The position numbers were made by a program, and so were the translations under genes. DNA of 64,000 nucleotides from Bradyrhizobium sp. B124 (lineage in GTDB: Bacteria > Pseudomonadota > Alphaproteobacteria > Rhizobiales > Xanthobacteraceae): the NCBI RefSeq assembly GCF_038967635.1, contig NZ_CP152413.1:7692001-7756000 (forward strand). Reading direction: 5' to 3'. The notes under the pieces are model-generated. The model did no database searches, had not been told where the DNA came from, and was given only the letters and a program-made list of their open reading frames with translations. Position 1 is the first letter of the stretch; each line of letters opens with the position of its first letter. This document shows positions 7,139-16,385 of the stretch, one piece after another.

Positions 7139-10104
7139 CGTCCTATCGTCTCGAGAAGGGCGGCCTGATCGACCGCTCGAAGCCGCTTTCATTCACTTTC
7201 GACGGCAAGCGCATGACCGGCCTCGAAGGCGACAGCCTTGCCTCGGCCCTGCTTGCCAACGGCCAGATGCTGATGGGCCGTTCCTTCAAGTATCACCGGC
7301 CGCGCGGCGTGCTGTCGGCCGGCGCCTCCGAACCCAATGCGCTGATGACCATTGGCCAAGGCGGGCGCACTGAGCCCAATAGTCGCGCCACCATGCAGGA
7401 ACTTTACGAGGGCCTTGTCGCGCGGAGTCAGAACCGCTGGCCCTCGCTTAACCTTGACATCGGTTCGCTAAATAGTCTGCTGTCGCCCTTCCTGTCCGCC
7501 GGCTTCTACTACAAGACCTTCATGTGGCCGGCAGGCCTTTGGGAAAAGCTCTACGAGCCCTTGATCCGCCGGGCTGCAGGGCTAGGCAAGGCAACTTACG
7601 AGGCCGATCCTGACCGCTACGAAAAGCGCTGGGCGCACTGCGACCTGCTGATCGTCGGCGGCGGCGCTACCGGCCTTGCCGCGGCACTGACTGCGGGCCG
7701 CGCCGGCGCTCGCGTCATTCTCGTCGACGAGAATGCGGTGATTGGCGGCGGCCTTTTGTCCGAAACCGCGACGGTCGGCGGCGTGTCCGCGGTCGGATTC
7801 GTCGGCCAGGCGGTTGCCGAACTCTCAAGCTTGCCCAATGTGCAGCTTTTTTCGCGCACGACAGCCTTCGGCTGGTACGACGGCAACGTCTTTGGCGCGA
7901 TCGAGCGGGTCCAGAAGCACGTTCCCGAGCCGCGCGCTGAAGTACCAGTCGAGCGGCTGTGGCGCATTGTGGCAAAGCAGGCCATTCTCGCCACGGGCGC
8001 CGAGGAACGCCCGCTGGTGTTCGGCGGCAACGACATTCCCGGAGTGATGATGGCAGGCGCAATGCGCGCCTATCTCAACCGCTATGGCGTTGCACCGGGC
8101 AAATCGGTCGCGGTCGTCACCACCAACGACAGCGGTTACGCATTGGCCCGCGATCTCGAAAAGGCTGGCGTGCGGCTTGCCGCCATCATCGACAGCCGGC
8201 GCTGGGGCGCCGCAGCAGGCGTCTATGACGGTCCGGCCCGCATCATCAACGGCGGTTTCGTACCCGACGCCGACGGCGGCAGGGCGCTCTCCTGCATCAC
8301 AATCGTCCAGAACGGCCGCAAGCAAAAGCTCGCCGTCGATGCGCTCGCGATGTCGGGCGGCTTCAGCCCGGTCATCCATCTCGCCTACCATCGTGGCAGC
8401 AGGCCAACATGGTCGGATACCGAAGCCGCTTTCGTGGCGGCCGAGGATCACAACGGGCTTTCGCTGGCCGGCGCCGCTGTCAAGTCAAGCGATCTCGGCG
8501 GCTGCCTTCAGGCCGGAGCCAGGAAGGCCGCAGCGCTGCTGGGCAAGCTCGACATCAAGGCAGAGCCTGCCGCCTTCGGCGCGGTCGAAGGCGACATTGT
8601 CGCAGCGCCCACAAAGCCGGTCTGGATCATTCCCGGCATCAAGGGCAAGGCCTTCGTCGATTTCCAGAACGACGTTCATCATAGGGATATCGGCCTTGCG
8701 GTCCGCGAAGGCTATGGTCACGTGGAGCTCGCCAAGCGCTACACGACCAACGGGATGGCGACCGACCAGGGCAAGCTCTCCAACGTCAATGCGATTGGCC
8801 TGCTCGCCGAGGCGCGCGGCGTATCTCCCGCCGAGGTCGGCACCACCACCTTCCGCCCGTTCTATAGCCCTGTCTCCTTCGGGGCGCTCGCCGGCACCTC
8901 CCACGGCAAGCATTTCCAGCCGGTGCGCAAGTCCCCGCTGCATGACTGGGCCGTCAAGAATGGGGCGAGTTTCGTGGAGACGGGTCTGTGGTACCGTTCC
9001 GCCTGGTTCCCGCTTGCCGGGGAAAAGACCTGGCGCGAAAGCGTGGACCGTGAAGCCAAGAACGTACGCAGCAATGCCGGCCTTTGCGACGTCTCCATGC
9101 TCGGCAAGATCGAGATCACCGGCAAGGATGCTGCGGAATTCCTCGATCGGGTCTATTGCAACGCCTTCAGGAAATTGCCCGTCGGCAAGGCCCGTTACGG
9201 CCTGATGCTGCGCGAAGATGGCTTCATCTACGACGACGGCACCACCAGCCGCCTTGAGGACGACCGCTTCTTCATGACGACCACGACCGCCTACGCGGCA
9301 GGCGTCATGAACCACCTCGAATTCTGCGCACAAGCGCTGTGGCCCGAGCTTGACGTGCGGCTTGCCTCGGCCACTGACCAGTGGGCGCAGATGGCTGTCG
9401 CGGGACCGAAATCGCGCCTCATCCTGCAGCAGATCGCTGACCAGGATATCTCTAACGAAGCATTTCCCTTTCTCGCCGCCAGGGAGGTCTCGCTGTTCGG
9501 CGGCAAGCTGTCTGGCCGGCTGTTCCGCATTTCCTTCTCCGGCGAGCTTGCCTACGAACTGGCCGTTCCCGCCGGCTACGGCGAGGCCGCGGCCGATGCC
9601 TTGATGGCCGCGGGCAAGGCGCACGGGATCTGCGCCTACGGGGTCGAGACGCTCTCGGTGCTGCGGATCGAGAAGGGCCACGTCACGCATAACGAGATCA
9701 ACGGTACGGTCGTGCCGGCCGATCTCGGCTTCGGCAAGATGGTGTCGGCCACCAAGGTGGACTTCATCGGCAAACGGATGCTCGAACGCGAGGGGCTCAA
9801 CGACCCGAACCGGCACCAACTGGTGGGCATCGTGCCGCTCGATTCCGGCAAATCCTTCCGCAGCGGCGCCCATATCCTCGAAAAGGGTGCGCCGGCGACG
9901 CTCGACAACGACCAGGGCTATATAAGTTCCAGCTGCTACTCACCGCATGTCGGATCGACCATTGGCCTCGCACTCGTCAAGCGCGGCTCCTCACGCCATG
10001 GTGAGGAGGTGCAGGTCTGGAACGCGCTTCAGAACGAATTCACTGCCGGACGTCTCTGCCAGCCGGTCTTCGTCGATCCCGCCAACGAAAAGCTGAAAGG
10101 CTGA
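7135..10104 (+). CDS. soxA: Sarcosine oxidase alpha subunit
   Basis: Large 989-aa subunit. In order: an N-terminal ferredoxin-like region (FDGKRMTGLEGDSLASALLA), a pyridine-nucleotide binding fold (LLIVGGGATGLAAALTAGRA, about 173-192) for NAD, a connecting domain, and a C-terminal GCV_T-like tetrahydrofolate-binding domain (about 600-985) where the oxidised methyl group becomes methylene-THF. Length matches the family. It overlaps soxD by four bases and is followed by soxG after four bases. No truncation is seen. Confidence 0.96.
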   Translation: MTSYRLEKGGLIDRSKPLSFTFDGKRMTGLEGDSLASALLANGQMLMGRSFKYHRPRGVLSAGASEPNALMTIGQGGRTEPNSRATMQELYEGLVARSQNRWPSLNLDIGSLNSLLSPFLSAGFYYKTFMWPAGLWEKLYEPLIRRAAGLGKATYEADPDRYEKRWAHCDLLIVGGGATGLAAALTAGRAGARVILVDENAVIGGGLLSETATVGGVSAVGFVGQAVAELSSLPNVQLFSRTTAFGWYDGNVFGAIERVQKHVPEPRAEVPVERLWRIVAKQAILATGAEERPLVFGGNDIPGVMMAGAMRAYLNRYGVAPGKSVAVVTTNDSGYALARDLEKAGVRLAAIIDSRRWGAAAGVYDGPARIINGGFVPDADGGRALSCITIVQNGRKQKLAVDALAMSGGFSPVIHLAYHRGSRPTWSDTEAAFVAAEDHNGLSLAGAAVKSSDLGGCLQAGARKAAALLGKLDIKAEPAAFGAVEGDIVAAPTKPVWIIPGIKGKAFVDFQNDVHHRDIGLAVREGYGHVELAKRYTTNGMATDQGKLSNVNAIGLLAEARGVSPAEVGTTTFRPFYSPVSFGALAGTSHGKHFQPVRKSPLHDWAVKNGASFVETGLWYRSAWFPLAGEKTWRESVDREAKNVRSNAGLCDVSMLGKIEITGKDAAEFLDRVYCNAFRKLPVGKARYGLMLREDGFIYDDGTTSRLEDDRFFMTTTTAYAAGVMNHLEFCAQALWPELDVRLASATDQWAQMAVAGPKSRLILQQIADQDISNEAFPFLAAREVSLFGGKLSGRLFRISFSGELAYELAVPAGYGEAAADALMAAGKAHGICAYGVETLSVLRIEKGHVTHNEINGTVVPADLGFGKMVSATKVDFIGKRMLEREGLNDPNRHQLVGIVPLDSGKSFRSGAHILEKGAPATLDNDQGYISSSCYSPHVGSTIGLALVKRGSSRHGEEVQVWNALQNEFTAGRLCQPVFVDPANEKLKG

Positions 10105-10108
10105 GCAG

Positions 10109-10642
10109 ATGTCCGCATTCGCGATTGAACACCGCGCAGCGCTCGCCGGCAAAACCGCCCTGATATCGACTGGCCTGACCCTCAAGGCGCTTCCCGAAGG
10201 CCATGTGCTGCATCTTTTCTCCGCGAGCGCAGCTGGCGATGTTTCGAGCACGATTTCCGCTGTGCTCCGATGCGATGCGCTTGGCAAAAGGAGCGTGTCG
10301 CCCGGCCAGTGGTTCGTCGTCGGCGACGTGGCGTTGTCGCCGAAAGCTCTTGCCGACATCGCGCAAAAGGTGGAGCCGCATGCCGAGGTCGTCGACCAGA
10401 GCCACGGCCGCGTTCGAATAGCCATCGCCGGCGCGAAAGCGATGTCGGTGTTGGCCAAGGGGACCGCCGTGGACCTCGCCTTGAACGTCTTTCCGGTTGG
10501 CCATGCGACGACGGCGCTGATCGGTCACATCGCCGCCCACATCACCCGCGTCTCGGACGATGGATTCGAGTTGATGGTGCTGCGGGGATTTGCGGAAAGC
10601 CTGTGGGATGAGCTCGTCGAGCTCAGTGCGGAATTTCGCTGA
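10109..10642 (+). CDS. soxG: Sarcosine oxidase gamma subunit
   Basis: A 177-aa protein with the fold of the N-terminal GCV_T lobe, the smallest of the folate-related subunits. It follows soxA directly. The motif NVFPVGHATTALIGHI and its position in the operon support the call. It completes the alpha-beta-gamma-delta set, so the enzyme should be functional. Confidence 0.92.
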   Translation: MSAFAIEHRAALAGKTALISTGLTLKALPEGHVLHLFSASAAGDVSSTISAVLRCDALGKRSVSPGQWFVVGDVALSPKALADIAQKVEPHAEVVDQSHGRVRIAIAGAKAMSVLAKGTAVDLALNVFPVGHATTALIGHIAAHITRVSDDGFELMVLRGFAESLWDELVELSAEFR

Positions 10643-10708
10643 TTTGGATTCGAAGCACAAGCAGTGTGCCGCTGGCGCGGCCAGCCTGCGTGGTTTTGTG
10701 GGGGGATT

Positions 10709-11596
10709 ATGACGAGCAACCTTGTCCTGACGGTGAAGTGCAGGTCGGCGCGGGGAATAGTCGCCGCGATTTCGACCTACCTGGCGGAAAATGGTTGCAA
10801 CATCGTCGATAGCTCGCAGTTCAACGATCGCGATACCGACATGTTCTTCATGCGGATCAGCTTCATCTCCGAACAAGGCGTTGAGCGCGCGGCGCTGGTG
10901 GAAGGTTTTAAGCCGATTTCCGACAGTTTCGGCATGGACTGGGAGATCTTCGATACGTCGAAGCGCATGAAGGTCCTCTTGATGGTTTCCCGCTTTGGCC
11001 ACTGTCTCAATGATCTGCTCTACCGCTGGAAGATCGGTGCACTACCGATCGACATCGTCGGCGTCGTCTCGAACCACTTCGACTACCAGAAGCTCGTCGT
11101 CAACAACGACATCCCCTTCCACCACATCAAGGTGACGAAGGAAAACAAGCCGCAGGCGGAGGCACAGTTGTCGGAAATCGTCGAGAGCACTGACGCCGAG
11201 CTTGTCGTGCTGGCCCGCTACATGCAGGTGCTGTCGGACCAGCTGTGTGCAAGGATGTCAGGCAAGATCATCAACATCCACCATTCCTTCCTGCCGAGCT
11301 TCAAGGGTGCAAACCCGTACAAGCAGGCCTATGAGCGTGGCGTGAAGCTGATCGGTGCGACGGCGCATTACGTCACCGCCGACCTCGACGAAGGGCCAAT
11401 CATCGAGCAGGATACCGCGCGCATCACTCACGCGCAGTCGGCGGAGGATTACGTTTCGATCGGCCGCGATGTGGAAAGCCAGGTTCTGGCCCGCGCCATC
11501 CATGCCCATATCGACCACCGCACTTTCGTCAACGGGGAGCGAACCGTCGTCTTTCCGGCAAGCCCCGGCAGCTATGCATCCGAAAGGATAGGCTGA
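10709..11596 (+). CDS. purU: Formyltetrahydrofolate deformylase
   Basis: Hydrolyses 10-formyl-THF to formate and THF. Here it recycles folate loaded with one-carbon units by sarcosine oxidase, the usual context in rhizobia. The 295-aa protein has an N-terminal ACT domain (about 1-75) and a C-terminal formyltransferase-like domain with NIHHSFLPSF (catalytic His) and THYVT-type ATAHYVTADLDEGPIIEQD (catalytic Asp). The start is the ATG at 10709, 66 bases after soxG; the open frame begins earlier at 10664 without a good ribosome site. Confidence 0.95.
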   Translation: MTSNLVLTVKCRSARGIVAAISTYLAENGCNIVDSSQFNDRDTDMFFMRISFISEQGVERAALVEGFKPISDSFGMDWEIFDTSKRMKVLLMVSRFGHCLNDLLYRWKIGALPIDIVGVVSNHFDYQKLVVNNDIPFHHIKVTKENKPQAEAQLSEIVESTDAELVVLARYMQVLSDQLCARMSGKIINIHHSFLPSFKGANPYKQAYERGVKLIGATAHYVTADLDEGPIIEQDTARITHAQSAEDYVSIGRDVESQVLARAIHAHIDHRTFVNGERTVVFPASPGSYASERIG

Positions 11597-11822
11597 GGAC
11601 TGCGTCGACCTTGTCGTGAGCGTAGTCGAACCGGCCGCAATGGCTACCGAGGCACGAGTGGGTCCCTGGTGCTGGCGGGCACGCGAGGCCTGGTCGTTCG
11701 AGCCGCCGGGGATGTGCGAGTGGATTGATGTACCTGCACCGTCCATCGTGAGCGGCGGCGGGGTCCTCTCGCGATCCTTAGATCCTCTCATCGGCCAACC
11801 GTCGGCACAAGCGGCGGCCTCG

Positions 11823-11849
11823 TTGACATGAGGGTATACCGGGTATAAT
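11823..11849 (+). promoter_or_regulatory. Promoter with GntR-type operator, copy 2 (TATACCGGGTATA)
   Basis: TTGACA (11823-11828), a 15-base spacer and TATAAT (11844-11849) form a promoter for the P450 operon. The palindrome at 11835-11847 covers the spacer and most of the -10 element, the arrangement expected for repression. The remainder of the 289-base gap after purU shows nothing. Confidence 0.75.
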
Positions 11850-11885
11850 ATGCCTGATTAATAGGCCGCCGTCCGAGGGAACCCC

Positions 11886-13109
11886 ATGAGTGCTGCTCCG
11901 ATTCCTCCGTCTTCTGCAGAGTGGTCCATGCTGTCGCTCGCAAACAGGGATCCATTTCCGAGTTACGAGGCGCTGCGCAAGAGAGGGGAAATCATCTGGG
12001 ATCCGGGAATGAAGTGCTGGCTCGTGCTGAGCTATGACCTTTGCAAGGTCATTGAGTCGGACGAGAAGACTTTTCGGATCATGTATGCTGATGCGTCTCC
12101 TTTGACGCTCGAGATCAAGGGCGGTGAAGCGGGCCTGTCGGCTCTGGTCGGAGAGAGGCATCCCCGTATGCGTCGGGTTTACCTGAAGCTTCTCGGCGAC
12201 AAGCTTATGCCGCAATACCGCGACCAGCACGTTCTTCCGGTGATCAACGACGCCATCGACCGCTTCATTGATAAGGGAAGTGCAGAGCTCGTCTCTCAAT
12301 TTTCCGAAAAGATCCCGGAGCGGGTGATGGCATCGCTTTTCGGGCTGCCCTGGAGAGATGATACGCTCATTGCCAATATCTCCAGATGGCATAAGGACGT
12401 CACAGCCTGGATTGGCATGAAGAACTCCGGAGACGAGTTGACGCGCAAGGCGAAGCTTGCGTCCGATGAGCTCAATAAACTGCTCCTGCCTTGCATCCTC
12501 GAGCGAAAGGACAATCGTGGCGACGATTTTATCAGCTGGATCTGGTCGCGCGCCTCCGACGACTATGGCGAGGTCGGCGTGGCCGAGGTGTTGGCGATCG
12601 TGAGGGATGCGGCTATCGGGGCCGGTGAGACGACCACCGATGCCATCGCCAATTCAATCTATCTGTTCTTGTCCGATCCCGCCATGCGCGAAGCGGTGAA
12701 GAATGACCAGGTGGCAGCTCTGAATGCCTTTGTCGAGGAGGTCCTGCGGCTGTTGGGAGCGGTCCAGTGGCGCTACCGGATCGCCAATCAGGACATCTCG
12801 CTTGGCGGCGTGACGATCAAGAAGGATGATTCTGTCCTTCTGTTGCATGCGGCTGCCAATCGCGATCCGGCACATTATGCCTGCCCGCACATGATCGATC
12901 TGAAGCGAAGGCCGCTCACGGATCACTTGGCATTCGGTGTTGGTCCCCGCGTTTGCGCGGGAATGCATCTTGCGCGGCTTCTGGTGCGAGAGAGCTTGAA
13001 AGCGCTTATCGCGCGTCTTCCGGATCTGCGTCTCGATCCAGCAAAGGAGACTCCGCGGTTCGCGGACTTCTCTCATCGCTCATTTGCCCCCTTGCATGTG
13101 CTGTTTTAG
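11886..13109 (+). CDS. Cytochrome P450
   Basis: Soluble bacterial P450 of 407 aa. The haem-binding loop is FGVGPRVCAGMHLARL with Cys357 as thiolate ligand. The I-helix oxygen-activation motif reads GAGETTTDA, and the K-helix ExxR is EEVLR. It is the first gene of a three-gene class I system with its own [2Fe-2S] ferredoxin and flavin reductase. The regulon context suggests oxidative N- or O-demethylation, or hydroxylation, of a compound feeding sarcosine and glycine metabolism. Substrate assignment is inference only. Confidence 0.95.
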   Translation: MSAAPIPPSSAEWSMLSLANRDPFPSYEALRKRGEIIWDPGMKCWLVLSYDLCKVIESDEKTFRIMYADASPLTLEIKGGEAGLSALVGERHPRMRRVYLKLLGDKLMPQYRDQHVLPVINDAIDRFIDKGSAELVSQFSEKIPERVMASLFGLPWRDDTLIANISRWHKDVTAWIGMKNSGDELTRKAKLASDELNKLLLPCILERKDNRGDDFISWIWSRASDDYGEVGVAEVLAIVRDAAIGAGETTTDAIANSIYLFLSDPAMREAVKNDQVAALNAFVEEVLRLLGAVQWRYRIANQDISLGGVTIKKDDSVLLLHAAANRDPAHYACPHMIDLKRRPLTDHLAFGVGPRVCAGMHLARLLVRESLKALIARLPDLRLDPAKETPRFADFSHRSFAPLHVLF

Positions 13110-13121
13110 GAACGTCTCACC

Positions 13122-13439
13122 ATGAAGGTACTGGTCTACGACCAAAAGGGATCGTTGTTCGAGCTCGAGGCCCCGGCTGAAAAAACGCTTATGCAGGCGA
13201 TCCGGGATGCGGGATTGAATATCACCGCTCAATGTGGCGGGTGCGCCTCCTGTGCGACTTGTCACGTCTATGTCGATGAAGCCTGGTGCACCAGGCTCAA
13301 GCCCGTCGGGGAAACCGAGGACGCCATGCTGGATGTAGCCGAAGCACGACAAGAGAACTCGCGGCTGTCTTGCCAAGTCGAGCTCTCGAAGGAGCTTGAC
13401 GGCCTGATCGTAACACTCGCGCCTGGCGCCGAATTTTGA
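13122..13439 (+). CDS. [2Fe-2S] ferredoxin, adrenodoxin/putidaredoxin type
   Basis: A 105-aa electron carrier. Cluster ligands follow C-x5-C-x2-C (CGGCASCATC) plus a distal Cys in RLSCQVEL, the adrenodoxin pattern. The gene lies 12 bases after the P450 and 107 bases before the reductase, so it is the dedicated middle component of the electron chain. Confidence 0.94.
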   Translation: MKVLVYDQKGSLFELEAPAEKTLMQAIRDAGLNITAQCGGCASCATCHVYVDEAWCTRLKPVGETEDAMLDVAEARQENSRLSCQVELSKELDGLIVTLAPGAEF

Positions 13440-13546
13440 CAGATGACGGTGCCAGGTCGGCCGGCGCCCGGAGGCATTATTGGACGGTCCGACGGGATCG
13501 GTGCTTCCTCAGCCGGAACATCATTGCGTAAATTTCGACGTCTCTG

Positions 13547-14773
13547 ATGCGGCAAAGATTGCTCATAATCGGCGGATCGTACGCGGCGTGCGAGCTTGCA
13601 GCGCATGCGCGCGAAAATGGGTACGGCGAAGACATCCTCATAGTGAGTGAGGAGGCCGACCTCCCTTACCATCGCCCACCGCTCTCAAAGACCTACCTCA
13701 AAGATCAAACAGCTAGAGCGGAGCCGCTCAAGGCGGAAGCTTTCTATACCTCGAAGAAGATCGATTTGAAGTTCGGGGCGAAGGTCGTCGGCTTTGAGTC
13801 AAGGGCGAACGTGGCTGTCCTATCTGGTGGCAACCGCATCGCCTTCAACGCGCTCGCCCTCGCAGTCGGTGCGCGTGCGCGAGCGCTGTCATGCCAAGGG
13901 GCAGATCTTGGAAATGTGTTTTACCTGCGGTCGGTTGCTGATGCCAGTTTGCTTCGAGCTGCGGTGGCGGAGGCAGAGAACATTGTAATCGTCGGCGCCG
14001 GGTTTATCGGTCTGGAAGTGGCTTCAGCCTTGGTGCAGCAGCAAAAGCGTGTCACGGTCATAGAAGCCGGGAGCCGGGTGCTCGGCCGCGTCGTCGCGCC
14101 GGAACTGTCCCAGTTCTTTTCGTCGGCGCATACGGCTCGTGGCGTTAAACTGCAGACGTCCTGCACTGTTCAGTCGCTGATTGGCGACGACGGCGTCGTC
14201 CGGAAGGTGGTGCTCGACGACGGTGGATTGGTTGATGCGGACATTGTCATCGTCGGGATCGGATCGGTTCCGAGCGTTGAACTGGCAAGCCAGCTTGGGC
14301 TTCCGAGCGACAACGGTATTGTTGTCGACTCTCAGTCACGTACCAGCCGAGAGAACGTATTTGCAGCTGGCGACTGCGCGCTGTTTTGCGGGCCATTCAA
14401 TTCAGGCGGGCTACGACTGGAATCCGTGCAAAACGCGATCGATCAGTCGCGGGTGGCGGGGGCCGTCATTGCGGGAATTCACAAGGCATACGCATCTTTG
14501 CCCTGGTTTTGGTCGGACCAATACGAGCTGAAGCTTCAGATCGCGGGACTTCCGTTTGGGGCCACCGAGCGCGTTGTGCGACCTGGGACGGCCTCCGACA
14601 TTTCTGTGCTCCACTTCCGTGGCGACGTTTGCATCTGCGTGGAAAGTGTGAACCGGCCGCGCGAGCACATGTCCGCGCGCCGCCTCCTGGCCGGGGGTGA
14701 AATCATGAAGCGCGATTTGCTGGATGTTGATTTCGATATCGCCGCGCTCTTGAAGCGCCGCGGCCAGCGGTGA
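13547..14773 (+). CDS. FAD-dependent ferredoxin reductase
   Basis: A 408-aa NAD(P)H:ferredoxin reductase. FAD-binding LLIIGGSYAACELAAHA at the N terminus, NAD-binding IVIVGAGFIGLEVASAL in the middle, and the FAD motif VFAAGDCA toward the C terminus identify the putidaredoxin/rhodocoxin reductase family. It completes the P450 electron-transfer chain. The start follows a 107-base gap after the ferredoxin; no separate promoter was identified. Confidence 0.93.
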   Translation: MRQRLLIIGGSYAACELAAHARENGYGEDILIVSEEADLPYHRPPLSKTYLKDQTARAEPLKAEAFYTSKKIDLKFGAKVVGFESRANVAVLSGGNRIAFNALALAVGARARALSCQGADLGNVFYLRSVADASLLRAAVAEAENIVIVGAGFIGLEVASALVQQQKRVTVIEAGSRVLGRVVAPELSQFFSSAHTARGVKLQTSCTVQSLIGDDGVVRKVVLDDGGLVDADIVIVGIGSVPSVELASQLGLPSDNGIVVDSQSRTSRENVFAAGDCALFCGPFNSGGLRLESVQNAIDQSRVAGAVIAGIHKAYASLPWFWSDQYELKLQIAGLPFGATERVVRPGTASDISVLHFRGDVCICVESVNRPREHMSARRLLAGGEIMKRDLLDVDFDIAALLKRRGQR

Positions 14774-15008
14774 CACGGCGATGGCAGCCAATCAACGCTG
14801 CGCGGCCATCGATGGGATGGGCGCCAAGTCATGATCGACGGCCCTATCAAGTCCGCTGTGGCGGGCCCGCATCGTTGCCAATGATCGAGCGAAAGCTGAC
14901 GGACAGGATCCAAGCAGGCAAGATCACGACGATCCTCCGCAGGCGATGAACCAATCGCCCCTCTGATGCACGCGGATACTTGGACGATCCAATCAGGAGA
15001 AGTCACCG

Positions 15009-16040
15009 ATGAAAATTCTCTGCTTGTGGCATGCGAGCGACGATGAGATCGAGAATATCAAACGGGCCATGCCGAAAGACACGAAAGTCGTGGCGCCGAA
15101 AGGTGAGTACTTTTCGCGTTACGAAAGCACATACGCAGAACTGGAGGCGGATGCTCGTGATGCTGACGTGCTTATCGGCTTTTCCGTGCCGGAGGGCGTG
15201 CTTGAGATTGCCGAAAAACTTAAGCTGCTCTGTTGGCTGCACGCCGGCGTTGACGATCTGGCCCAATTTGGCTTGCTCGCGCGACTAAAGCAGCGCGGTG
15301 TAAAGGTCACAAACATCGCTGGATCGAATGCTCTTGCCGTAGCAGAGCAGGCCATGATGTTTATCCTGGCTCTCGCAAAGCAGACCCTGCGCAAGCATCA
15401 TGCAGGTCGCGAATGCCGCAGACTTTACCCGCTATGGGCAGACGATAATAGATCGGCCATGCTGAGCGGTCGTACGTTGGGTGTGATTGGCGCGGGAAGT
15501 ATCGGGGGGCGTGTTGCCAGGTTCGCAAAGGGTTTCGATATGCGGGTCCTTGGGGTTCGCCGCAACAAGGCCGAACCGGCCGAATTCGTGGACTCGATGC
15601 ATGGAATGGATGAGCTGCATTATGTGCTCGGTGAAAGCGATTACGTCGTCATTGCGGCTCCTCTTACCAAGGAGACCAATCAGTTGATCGGAAAGCGAGA
15701 GCTTGAGGCTATGAAGCCTTCTGCTTATCTGGTCAATGTATCTCGCGCCAACATCATTCAGGAAAAGCCGCTTTATGATGCGCTGACAACCGCCCGTCTG
15801 CGTGGCTATGCGGCAGACGTCTGGTGGATCTATGAATACGTCAGAGCTTACCCACGGTCCCTCTCGTATCCATCGCGCTTGGGCATCGAAAAGCTGCCGA
15901 ACGTTCTCGTGTCCATGGCCGAAGCGCACAATGCGGACGACGTCCTGCAACGCTGTCTCGAGTGGGGCACTCAGAGCCTGGTGGAGTTTGCGAACGGAAA
16001 GTCTCTCACGCACGAGGTTCAGTTCGATTTGGGCTATTAG
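15009..16040 (+). CDS. D-isomer specific 2-hydroxyacid dehydrogenase
   Basis: A 343-aa NAD(P)-dependent dehydrogenase of the D-lactate/phosphoglycerate dehydrogenase superfamily. The Rossmann motif is LGVIGAGSIGGRVARF (about 157-172); VNVSRANIIQE supplies the conserved Arg region, and the catalytic His is probably that of AEAHNADD. AGGAGAAGTC precedes the ATG. It lies 235 bases after the ferredoxin reductase in the same direction, so it may belong to the same regulon. It could reduce a 2-oxo acid product or oxidise a 2-hydroxy acid; direction and substrate are unknown. Confidence 0.88.
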   Translation: MKILCLWHASDDEIENIKRAMPKDTKVVAPKGEYFSRYESTYAELEADARDADVLIGFSVPEGVLEIAEKLKLLCWLHAGVDDLAQFGLLARLKQRGVKVTNIAGSNALAVAEQAMMFILALAKQTLRKHHAGRECRRLYPLWADDNRSAMLSGRTLGVIGAGSIGGRVARFAKGFDMRVLGVRRNKAEPAEFVDSMHGMDELHYVLGESDYVVIAAPLTKETNQLIGKRELEAMKPSAYLVNVSRANIIQEKPLYDALTTARLRGYAADVWWIYEYVRAYPRSLSYPSRLGIEKLPNVLVSMAEAHNADDVLQRCLEWGTQSLVEFANGKSLTHEVQFDLGY

Positions 16041-16319
16041 ACTCCTCGTTACTCCCGATTGAAGGTCATCAATACGGCTCTGCAATCGACAGCCCCGTGA
16101 TCGGTCATCGCGGGCCATAGCAGCTCAAAATGTCTACGCGCTCACGTGTTGGATGATGGCCGCGGCGGCTGGACCTACTGACATCTCATCGCAGCGCGCA
16201 CACCCGGCTACCTGCTTTTATAGCGCAATTCGGCAGCCGGTCGGGTTCGATGGTCGTGCAAAGCAGGACCGGCCGGCGAAAAAACGTGCGGCGGCCCGTA
16301 AAAACCGCGCCGGGAGCCA

Positions 16320-16347
16320 TTGCCGGAGGCGGTATACCGGGTATAAT
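16320..16347 (+). promoter_or_regulatory. Promoter with GntR-type operator, copy 3 (TATACCGGGTATA)
   Basis: TTGCCG (16320-16325), 16 bases and TATAAT (16342-16347) precede the second binding-protein gene. The palindrome at 16333-16345 lies in the spacer and -10 box and is identical to copy 2. The rest of the 345-base gap from 16040 shows no gene. Confidence 0.75.
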
Positions 16348-16385
16348 ACCGTCGGTACTAGAATTCAATATGGGAGGAGGCGGAC

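Noticed and set aside
8485..9873. 462-aa open frame on the minus strand
   Set aside because: It is the antisense shadow of soxA, which has full-length family motifs on the other strand.
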